From NCBI GenBank assembly GCA_016714085.1, contig JADJNW010000034.1, forward strand, positions 1-13,685: a stretch of DNA of 13,685 nt. Direction: 5' to 3'. The notes beneath the pieces are model-generated. The model was not told the origin of the DNA and did not search any database. It worked only from the letters and a program-made list of their open reading frames with translations. This document shows, one piece after another, positions 7,757 through 13,685 of the stretch. Numbering within the stretch: the stretch's first letter is position 1; every line of letters starts with the position of its first letter. Source of the DNA: Saprospiraceae bacterium. GTDB lineage: Bacteria > Bacteroidota > Bacteroidia > Chitinophagales > Saprospiraceae. The position numbers and the translations under genes were made by a program.

Positions 7757-9000
7757 TACGTGTTCATACGCAGCAACTTAATTGCTGCACTTTGCAATAA
7801 TTTACCATCAGTACGCAACCAGCCCAAAAAGCCAGTTGACAATTGATCGGCAAAACGCTCATCAAGGCGTACCATTTGAAAGGTCTGCACATTGCGGATT
7901 ATGTATTTATTCCAGTCTCCAAAAGCTGCAATTTTTGCGCCTGCTGCAAGCGATGGGAAATCCTGGTTAATTACATACCGGTAGCCAAGCACGCGGTCGG
8001 GGTCGCCCTCACGGAACGACGGTTGCCAAATTGGTACGGTGTCCGTAGTTCCAAAATCGAGTTTACGAATACGGGCAAGGGTATCGTCATTAAACATCCA
8101 AGCCACGTTTGGCCCGTTGCGGTACGCAGGGTCAACCGAGTGTATTGCATCAATCAATTCTGCTTTGGTAAATGCGGAGTTAGAAGAAGTTGTTTTACCC
8201 GTACTTGCGCCGCTTGTTGCATCCAAAATACCCGTAGGTTTTCCTGAACCATCGCCAAGCGTGTAGGCGTAATTCAAAGCGCGGCCCGCACTTTCTCCGA
8301 ATAATTGCGCCAAAACAGTAGCTACAAAAGACACATCTTCGTCTTGGATAAATTCCCATGTGAGTTGCGCCATATCTGTCCATGTGTAAGCGGCAAACTG
8401 CTTGCGCGAAAACGTAAACGCTTGCGGCGTAATGCCAGAAGCGCGGGGCTCATCTACCCATTGTCCTGTGCGTGTGGTGCTATCATTCGTGGGCCAGTTC
8501 ATTGTGCCACCCCTGCGCGAAGTGTGCTGGAAAGATGCTTGCATCATACCACCGAACGCTTTCATTGTGATCTCGAGTTGGCGAATAAATTCTTCAGGAA
8601 CTACATAAGCACCATTTCCTTCCGTTGTACTGGTTTGGGTACGGGACACTTCTTGGTACGCCAGGCGCATTGCGTCTTGCATCGGCATACCCTCTCCTGT
8701 GAATAATTGTCGAAAATAGCTTTCAAACTGCATTTTTTTAGCGGCTTGATCGCCTGGTAGTTGTGGCATTACAGGAGGCGTGTCATCATCTTGGCGATTC
8801 ATATCCGCTTCGATAGACTGCATTTTACGAACCTTATCAAGTTCGGTAGTAAACGCCTTGAACTCATTGTCCATGCGCTCCCAGGTTTGGTCTTCTTCGG
8901 CGGTCAATGCGCGTTTTTCATCTGCGGCAGTTTTCAAAAGCGCCTGCATTTGTGTATGTACGCTTGCCCGAAGTTCGAGAATCTGTTTTTCTGTTCTCAT
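7756..9000 (-). CDS. HK97-fold major capsid protein, 414 aa
   Basis: This is the shell subunit of the icosahedral head. I chose the ATG at 9000 (MRTEKQILELRASVHTQMQA) because it lies 17 bases after the protease stop and begins the expected helical delta domain; the longer open frame to 9057 runs into the protease gene. Residues 1-65 or so are a charged coiled-coil scaffold-like segment, followed by a proline-rich linker near 74-84. The capsid body begins around 115, with EGNGAYVVPEEFIRQLEI, then FTFSRKQFAAYTWTDMAQLT, the family's 'RALNYAYTLGDGSGKPTGIL' motif, and YRYVINQDFPSLAAGAKIAA, FGDWNKYIIR near the end. The delta domain is likely cut off by the ClpP-like protease encoded next door. Length is typical. 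The frame is intact, unlike portal and small terminase. Confidence 0.94.
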   Translation of the reverse strand: MRTEKQILELRASVHTQMQALLKTAADEKRALTAEEDQTWERMDNEFKAFTTELDKVRKMQSIEADMNRQDDDTPPVMPQLPGDQAAKKMQFESYFRQLFTGEGMPMQDAMRLAYQEVSRTQTSTTEGNGAYVVPEEFIRQLEITMKAFGGMMQASFQHTSRRGGTMNWPTNDSTTRTGQWVDEPRASGITPQAFTFSRKQFAAYTWTDMAQLTWEFIQDEDVSFVATVLAQLFGESAGRALNYAYTLGDGSGKPTGILDATSGASTGKTTSSNSAFTKAELIDAIHSVDPAYRNGPNVAWMFNDDTLARIRKLDFGTTDTVPIWQPSFREGDPDRVLGYRYVINQDFPSLAAGAKIAAFGDWNKYIIRNVQTFQMVRLDERFADQLSTGFLGWLRTDGKLLQSAAIKLLRMNT

Positions 9001-9017
9001 TATTGTAAATAATTTTA

Positions 9018-9767
9018 TTATAAAAATGCAAGGCGTTTGAGATAGTCCTCCCGCCAATTTTCCTTATCAAATTCGTTTTCTTCCTCTACTGGCTTTATGA
9101 CAACCGCCCTTACTGCCTCATCCATTAATTTTTTCCAGTCCATTGTTTTCGTATTGTCAATTTCCGTCACCGGATAGCTTTCGATTTCTGTAATTAAGCC
9201 ATATTTTAAAAGGTCTTTTGCGGTGAGCCAATGATCTTGGTAATCATAAAATTGCTTTTTAACCTCCGCTTCACTCATTCCAGACGCTTCGGAAAAACAC
9301 ATGACCGCCGTTTCGTCAAACTTATCCAGCATTTCTTTACACGCTTGCATTGCTCGTGCGTTTCCCCATGCAAAACTTGACGTGCAATGTATCATCGTCT
9401 TAGAATTAGACGGGGCGTGGCGGTACTTGCCAGAAACCCAAATATCAGCCGCCATACTTGCGGCAATTCCGTCGTTATACGTGTGAATCTCAGCTTTTGA
9501 AGCCCGAATAGCCGTGATAATAGGGTCGCCGTGCATTACTGAACCGCCCGGCGAATTGATGCGAATATTAATTCGGCTGTATTTTGCTTCTAATTCTTTG
9601 ATAGTCTTGACCACCGCCAAATCGGTTATATCTTCTTCGGGGTCTTCACCCCAATACGGGTCTGCCTTTTGCCCGATATAGCCGTACAAAAACATGGTTG
9701 GATATTGGTCGTTTTGCGTATCGGTGACAACGCGCAAATAATCCTCGTATTTAGTTTTGTTGCTCAT
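9018..9767 (-). CDS. ClpP-like head maturation protease, 249 aa
   Basis: This is a serine protease that processes the capsid precursor. I chose the ATG at 9767 (MSNKTKYEDYLRVVTDTQ), 17 bases inside the portal 3' end, over the longer open frame that reaches 9875 and would add 36 residues without homology. Visible motifs are the oxyanion-loop tract INSPGGSVMHG near residue 70-80, the nucleophile in DGIAASMAADIW (Ser104), the histidine in KTMIHCTSS (His127) and a plausible acid in YQDHWLTAKDLLKYGLI (Asp178). These form the S14 catalytic triad arrangement. Its place between portal and capsid genes is the standard one for phages without a separate scaffold gene. The frame is intact. Confidence 0.9.
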   Translation of the reverse strand: MSNKTKYEDYLRVVTDTQNDQYPTMFLYGYIGQKADPYWGEDPEEDITDLAVVKTIKELEAKYSRINIRINSPGGSVMHGDPIITAIRASKAEIHTYNDGIAASMAADIWVSGKYRHAPSNSKTMIHCTSSFAWGNARAMQACKEMLDKFDETAVMCFSEASGMSEAEVKKQFYDYQDHWLTAKDLLKYGLITEIESYPVTEIDNTKTMDWKKLMDEAVRAVVIKPVEEENEFDKENWREDYLKRLAFL

Positions 9768-11039
9768 TCGGCTGTTGATTTTGATCTTCGGAATCTTCTT
9801 GACTTTCCTCGCTTTCTTCGTTCGGGTCAACCATGTTGAGCGGCACGTAATACGTTTGTCCTGAGCCGTCCGCAATCGGGTTCATGCCTTCCATTGACCG
9901 CGCCTCATCTCGGTTTATGATACCCCACTTCATTAAGCGGTCAATCCGCTCCGCGCGAGTCTTGGCATCAGCGAGTAATAATGAATTTAGATCAAATCTA
10001 ATTTCATGTGTATCAATTTCGCTTTCTGGCAATAATTTACGCGCAAGTTCTTCCTGGATATTTTGGCAAAGTGGATGAACGGTATAAAGCACAAAAGCAA
10101 TATTGAGCTGCTCTACATTGTGGTAGGTGGCGCGGTCAAGATGCTCAAGCAAGAATGCGGGAACACCCGTAATGAGCGCAATGTCTGAGACATTTATATT
10201 TTTAACCGTGCCGCTTCCAGCCTCATCGGGTGTCAAACCGATTTTTTGGTATTCTGCACCTTGCTCCAAAATTGCAATACCGCCTGCTTTTTTTGTGCCG
10301 CCATACGCATTTTTCCAACTCGAACCCATTCGTTTATATGCGGGGTCATCTAATTTCTGAGGAACTTTGATTGCCCCGGCAAGCATGGCGCTATTCGCAA
10401 AAAAGCTTGCAAGGAAATCCTGGTAAGATATGCCCGTTGAAAGTATATCTTGAAACAAGTTCATCACATTCTCACCTAATAAAGCTGACCAGGAAAGCCC
10501 CGAAACATGAAGGCATTGCCGTCTTGCCTTGTTTCGGTATAAATATAAATAACTTCATTTCTGGAATTGGTCTCTATTTTTATGCTTAACGGATTTAGGA
10601 TAGCGAGTGAAGTTGGATTGCCGGCCCCATTACGAATTATAAGCGCATAGAAATTGCCGCATACAGACAGGTGTAAGACCAATGTTTGTATAAAGTCAAA
10701 TTTAGTATAAAGCCGTGACGGGTTCTTAGAAAGTAAGCGCGTAATTGGGTGGGTTGTTCTTTTTTCTGCACTATTGTCGGTTACTTTATAAACCGCAATT
10801 GGCAAAGAAGCCACTACGCCAGACAAAATTGTAATGGCCCGCCAAAGCGCGGTTATAGATAAAATATTGTCTTTTGTAACTGTGATTTTGCCGTCAGGAG
10901 ACGATAATCCGCTTAACGTATCGCCGTTGATCGGGTTAGATGGGTTTTCAAGCGCGGCGTTGCGTTCTGGCGCGTCAAATACCGCACCGTCATCGACAGC
11001 TTTTGAACGGGAAAATAATTTTGTGAAGAAATTAGCCAC
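9751..11039 (-). pseudogene. HK97-type portal protein, interrupted by a one-base frameshift
   Basis: The portal is the dodecameric DNA entry channel. It starts at a GTG at 11039 (MANFFTKLFSRSK) after a 60-bp gap. The first part holds ITALWRAITILSGVVASLPI, HPITRLLSKNPSRLYTKFDF and LSVCGNFYALIIRNGAGNPT, all family-typical, and runs to a TAG at 10476. The second part, in another frame, continues HVSGLSWSALLGENVMNLFQ, then ALAGAIKVP-type and SSWKNAYGGTKKAGGIAILE segments and the signature LDRATYHNVEQLNIAFV. Joining ...QDGNAF to HVSGLSW restores the family pattern, so one base is missing near 10509. The corrected gene has 430 codons including the stop, a normal length. No slippery heptamer lies there. 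Natural decay or a sequencing error are the two explanations. The 3' end is a Glu/Asp/Gln-rich tail that overlaps the protease start. Confidence 0.9.
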
Positions 11040-11040
11040 A

Positions 11041-11067
11041 ATACACGCGCTTTAACGCGCAATGTAT
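11041..11067 (-). promoter_or_regulatory. Imperfect hairpin immediately before the portal start
   Basis: In the minus-strand transcript the stretch reads ATACA, TT, GCGC, GTTAAA, GCGC, G, TGTAT. The outer 5-bp arms and inner 4-bp GC arms can pair around a small asymmetric internal loop and a 6-nt apical loop. It ends 1 base before the portal GTG and covers the place where ribosome binding would occur. There is no U-rich tract after it, so it is not a convincing terminator. A role in limiting portal translation is inference. Confidence 0.4.
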
Positions 11068-11078
11068 TAGAAATAACG

Positions 11079-11106
11079 CAAATGTAATGTTAACTTGTTT
11101 TACAAA
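11079..11106 (-). promoter_or_regulatory. Candidate Bacteroidota-type promoter for the portal/capsid genes
   Basis: TACATTTG at 11086-11079 fits the Bacteroidota -7 consensus TAnnTTTG exactly. A TTTG at 11106-11103 lies 16 bases upstream as a possible -33 element; the usual spacing is somewhat longer, which weakens the call. It lies in the widest gap between genes in the window and just past the stop of the preceding gene, a sensible place for a promoter. Chance occurrence in AT-rich DNA remains possible. Confidence 0.35.
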
Positions 11107-11348
11107 ATAGGTGTTGTTGAATTATTTTCAATTTCCAGCATTTTACGATAAAATAACGACTTAGAAACTCGAAAAGATTCAAAAGAAGTATATTTCGCTT
11201 GCAACCCTAATTCAATGCGCTGTGCCTCAATTTGCTCCCACGCCAAAAGTTGCGAAATGCCTTGCGATTGCGACAACGCAAGAATAGCCTCAAAGTAGGA
11301 TTGCTTCTCATTAAGCTTATTGATTAATTCTTTTTCTTCCTGCGTCAT
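11100..11348 (-). CDS. Small uncharacterised protein between terminase and portal, 82 aa
   Basis: I do not recognise a function. I chose the ATG at 11348 (MTQEEKELINKLNEKQSYFE), 11 bases after the preceding small gene; the longer open frame to 11405 overlaps that gene and begins without family-like sequence. The protein is highly helical: an E/K-rich first helix, a middle LALSQSQGISQLLAWEQIEA, and an end with TSFESFRVSKSLFYRKMLE, where the 'Y.SyeSFR...s...rk' tract is a pattern I associate with small proteins of Bacteroidota mobile elements. It has no membrane segment, signal peptide or cysteine pairs. The TAA overlaps the region of the promoter candidate for the next gene. Confidence 0.65.
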   Translation of the reverse strand: MTQEEKELINKLNEKQSYFEAILALSQSQGISQLLAWEQIEAQRIELGLQAKYTSFESFRVSKSLFYRKMLEIENNSTTPIL

Positions 11349-11359
11349 TATTTTTAAAA

Positions 11360-11551
11360 TTAAGGTAAAAACTCTACTGCTTTTTTTAAAGCCGCTAATT
11401 CGCATTCATCGTAATTTGAAAATCTCCCTGATTCAAACAAACAGTCCTCTACATCCTCTATTATGAATCTCCATTTTGGTTCTCTATCTAAGTTTCTTGC
11501 AAAAGCGATTGTTATAAATATTCCATAACCTTCAAATACCCTTGTTTTCAT
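11360..11551 (-). CDS. Small uncharacterised protein after large terminase, 63 aa
   Basis: This is a short open frame from an ATG at 11551, 9 bases after the terminase stop, to a TAA at 11360. The sequence begins MKTRVFEGYGIFITIAFARN, continues with EPKWRFIIEDVEDCLFESGR, and ends FSNYDECELAALKKAVEFLP. The closing segment 'F..y.e.e.aal..a...L' is a small helical pattern frequent in tiny proteins of Bacteroidota phages and integrative elements, where it often follows two short strands containing W and F. I infer a small alpha/beta fold of unknown function. Location in the operon and spacing support a real gene; amino acid composition is reasonable. No function is claimed. Confidence 0.6.
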   Translation of the reverse strand: MKTRVFEGYGIFITIAFARNLDREPKWRFIIEDVEDCLFESGRFSNYDECELAALKKAVEFLP

Positions 11552-11560
11552 ATCTGTAAA

Positions 11561-13282
11561 TTATAAAGTCAAAAATCCATCACTTCGCTCTGCTGTGTTG
11601 TAAATACTATTTTCTTCATCATTAATAGAATCCAGCCAGCCCGATACGCACATGGCTAATACCACCATTCCATCAATCTTTTTACGCCCTTTTTTCTGAT
11701 CTGTACCCTTGCCGCTTATCCGGTCTGATTTATCCATCATCACTTGACCACCTGTATTTTTCTTTAGTGTGACATTCACACACATCCAATCAAGCACTTT
11801 ATTGCCACCGTGTTGGAGCTGACCAGAATTAACCAAGCTTTGAACTTTTAAAACAGGGGCATTCATAGTTCCGTACCGCTGTGGAAATGCCTCTACTGGC
11901 AAACCGATTGCGGAAAGTGAATTGATAATTTCAACCGCAAAAGCCATATCCGCAAAAATGGTCTTGATTTTAAATTTTTGCGAATCTGCTAAAATTTTAT
12001 CCGTAATCGCGGCGGTATCGGTTACATTGCCCGGTGTTGGAATAACCAAACCCTCGTTAATCCACTGCGAATAACTTACCCGATGCTCAGTTGATCGCCT
12101 TGAAACCATATCCAACGGCATAAAGGTTCGCATTATAAATTTAAACCGTTCTCCCGGTACAGATGGAGGAAAAAGATAACCAAGGGCGGTCAAGTCATCG
12201 TTGCGCCCTAAGTCAAAAGCAGCAAAACACTCCCGACCATATAAACTTAATTCATCTATTGCCTCGCTACCGCCCTCCCATGCGTCGGGGTCAACAAATT
12301 CCTCTTTAGAGCGCTGCCAAATATTAAACGTTTTGACCTTTGTAGCTGCCAGGGTCTCACCACCTTCATCTATTGCTTTTTTCTGAGCAGCCTCAATTGC
12401 ATCATAAGAGGGTAGTCCATCATCAACGCCGGGCGCAAATTGAATCCAAAAGTTTTTATTTGTCCAATTATTATCATCATCCAGCGCGTATATCATCGGA
12501 AAAATCGTATTATCTTCTACTTTTCCAGTCAATACATTTTCGTAATATTCCTCTTTTTGAGAAAGCGGCCCGTAGGGGTGAAAACCGCGCGTTGTGGTAT
12601 AAAGTAAAAGAGGCTGCTCCCTTAATATCATACCCGAAGTTAAGTTGTCAGGCACGGTTGTGTCTGGATATTCGTGAAACTCATCTATGAGCGCAAAATG
12701 CGGGTTTACACCGTCGAGCGTATTCGATTCATAAGGCAGCGTCTTTAAAAAATTACCCGTTGACGGCTGGTAAATCCGATGCTCCATCTTGGTATCGTAG
12801 ATTTTGAGGTCTGCCTCAAAATCTGGATAGTCTCGCGCAAGCTGCTTGCAAATTCCTTTTGCGGAATCCCATGCGAATTTTGCTTGCTCTGTTTTATTTG
12901 CTACCACATACCCTTCCACTGTATTTTCGCCGTCAAAAAAAGTAAATATCGTTCCAATCATACCGCCTATTTCAGATTTACCGCCTTTCTTACTCATGCA
13001 AATCATTGCTTCTCTGATCTGTCGAAAGCCATGCCGATTTTTAATGCCAAATAAGTAGGCGATAAAAAAAGCCTGATGTGGCAATAGATTAAAGGTTTTA
13101 CCCTTCCATTTTCCCTTTGTGTGCTTGAAAAGATGGATTAAATTCAATACGCGCTCCGCTTCGGTTTCGTCAAATTCAAATTTCTTAGCAACGCGCAAGA
13201 TGTGTTCAACCCCTAATCGTTCCATTTTCCCGGCGTTTCGTTGTCCGGTTTGAATTGCGCGTATGTATTCGTTGTAGATCAA
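11561..13282 (-). CDS. terL: Terminase large subunit (packaging ATPase-nuclease), 573 aa
   Basis: This is the motor that cuts concatemeric DNA and pumps it through the portal. The start is a TTG at 13282 overlapping the small terminase TGA by 4 bases (TTGA); the next ATG is 19 codons later and would trim a conserved N-terminal helix. The ATPase domain shows a Walker A-like SKKGGKS at residues 97-103 and a Walker B LIDEFHE at 198-204, with the TTTRG coupling region near 229. The nuclease domain shows acidic residues in CFAAFDLGRNDDLTAL (Asp357), TIFADMAF (Asp445) and KKIDGMVVLAM (Asp536-537 region). This arrangement is that of the HK97-like Terminase_1 group. Length and frame are intact, in contrast with its small-subunit partner. 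Cos or pac type cannot be told from the window. Confidence 0.95.
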   Translation of the reverse strand: MIYNEYIRAIQTGQRNAGKMERLGVEHILRVAKKFEFDETEAERVLNLIHLFKHTKGKWKGKTFNLLPHQAFFIAYLFGIKNRHGFRQIREAMICMSKKGGKSEIGGMIGTIFTFFDGENTVEGYVVANKTEQAKFAWDSAKGICKQLARDYPDFEADLKIYDTKMEHRIYQPSTGNFLKTLPYESNTLDGVNPHFALIDEFHEYPDTTVPDNLTSGMILREQPLLLYTTTRGFHPYGPLSQKEEYYENVLTGKVEDNTIFPMIYALDDDNNWTNKNFWIQFAPGVDDGLPSYDAIEAAQKKAIDEGGETLAATKVKTFNIWQRSKEEFVDPDAWEGGSEAIDELSLYGRECFAAFDLGRNDDLTALGYLFPPSVPGERFKFIMRTFMPLDMVSRRSTEHRVSYSQWINEGLVIPTPGNVTDTAAITDKILADSQKFKIKTIFADMAFAVEIINSLSAIGLPVEAFPQRYGTMNAPVLKVQSLVNSGQLQHGGNKVLDWMCVNVTLKKNTGGQVMMDKSDRISGKGTDQKKGRKKIDGMVVLAMCVSGWLDSINDEENSIYNTAERSDGFLTL

Positions 13283-13655
13283 TTTACTTTTCGCTTAGGT
13301 ATTAAATGCCGTAAAGTTGGTCGTTCCGGCTCCTGTTCTATCGGCTCTTTTTTACCGAATCGGTCACGACCATACGGGCCAATCCGAAGCGTTCTTGCTA
13401 ACTGGTTTGCAGTATTCAAATGTGCATTTCGGATTCTTGCCAAACGTACATGATCGGCTATATCGCTTGATTCTAAAGGTATTTCTCCATTCGGATTGCC
13501 ATGAGTTCCGCAAATGCAATTTCCTTTGCGTATTGCTCAATAATATTCAAATCCGTTTCTAAAAAAAGTCCACGATCTGAAAGCTCTTTGACAACATCAT
13601 CCTTTATTGCTTCTTTTAAAACATCAAACTGCTTTTGCTTTGCAATACGTGCCAT
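13279..13655 (-). pseudogene. terS: Terminase small subunit, P27-like, interrupted by a one-base frameshift
   Basis: The small subunit recognises phage DNA and hands it to the large subunit. The ATG at 13655 gives MARIAKQKQFDVLKEAIKDD and continues through FLETDLNIIEQYAKEIAFAEL. The frame then ends in a TAG at 13473. In the next frame the sequence continues GNPNGEIPLESSDIADHVRL, then ARIRNAHLNTANQLARTLRI and GPYGRDRFGKKEP, the C-terminal half expected for P27-type subunits, finishing with a TGA at 13279-13281. One missing base near 13501 explains the break; the corrected gene has 126 codons including the stop, slightly short but normal. It directly precedes and overlaps the large subunit. There is no slippery heptamer at the junction. 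Whether this is decay or a sequence error cannot be told here. Confidence 0.85.
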
Positions 13656-13685
13656 GTTATAAGTTTTAACCCTAAAAATTATCCC

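Noticed and set aside
7843..8706. Plus-strand open frames of 133-134 codons opposite the capsid gene
   Set aside because: The capsid protein on the other strand is unambiguous; these are cysteine- and arginine-rich shadows with no family features or sensible start context.
9001..9057. Longer capsid start giving 19 more residues
   Set aside because: It overlaps the protease 3' end, and the delta-domain helix begins at the ATG at 9000.
9768..9875. Longer protease start giving 36 more residues
   Set aside because: This extension lies entirely inside the portal 3' end and is a basic, low-homology stretch; the ATG at 9767 opens the recognised protein.
10476..10530. Programmed frameshift within the portal gene
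   Set aside because: No X XXY YYZ heptamer in phase and no stimulatory stem at the junction; portal genes are not known to need one.
13473..13510. Programmed frameshift within the small terminase
   Set aside because: The junction lacks any slippery sequence; a lost base is the simpler reading.

Overview
The window is a continuous head-and-tail morphogenesis block of a siphovirus-type, HK97-fold tailed phage or prophage. Every credible gene is on the minus strand, so in transcription order the block runs from about 13,655 down to 1. A Bacteroidota host is the most likely source. The grounds are AT-rich sequence, a signal peptide ending in N-A-Q at the left edge, one TAnnTTTG-type promoter candidate, and tail chaperone and tape measure genes of the kind I associate with phages of that phylum. 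This is inference from style, because the window holds no host gene, integrase or attachment site.

Layout in transcription order: small terminase (13655-13279, frameshifted); large terminase (13282-11561); two small unknown proteins (11551-11360 and 11348-11100); a 60-bp gap with a promoter candidate and a hairpin; HK97-type portal (11039-9751, frameshifted); ClpP-like head maturation protease (9767-9018); major capsid protein (9000-7756); gp6-like connector (7756-7181); head closure protein (7184-6837); DUF3168-type tail completion protein (6840-6451); gp10-like protein (6454-5981); a small unknown (5984-5730); major tail tube protein (5724-5302); tail assembly chaperone G and its frameshift product GT (5299-4925 and 5299-4602); tape measure (4612-2388, several lesions); a 710-residue baseplate/tail protein (2388-256); and the start of a secreted or membrane-targeted protein (253 to the left edge). 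Most neighbours overlap by 1, 4, 11 or 17 bases or sit within a few bases of each other, as in one polycistronic late operon with translational coupling.

The terminase pair packages DNA through the portal into a capsid processed by the ClpP-like protease. The connector, closure and completion proteins form the neck. Tail tube, G/GT chaperones and tape measure build a tail of about 740 residues' ruler length, and the 710-residue protein sits at the tip.

Two results stand out. First, the G/GT pair has a complete programmed -1 frameshift signal: a GGGAAAC heptamer in the correct phase, a 5-nt spacer and a perfect 9-bp hairpin with an 8-nt loop. Second, three genes essential for virion production (small terminase, portal, tape measure) carry single-base frame breaks with no slippery site, and the tape measure also has an in-frame TGA. 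Either this is a decaying, packaging-defective prophage or the sequence has indel errors; the window alone cannot decide. There is no gene-free stretch over 300 bases, and I saw no tRNA, rRNA, CRISPR array, insertion sequence or integrase.
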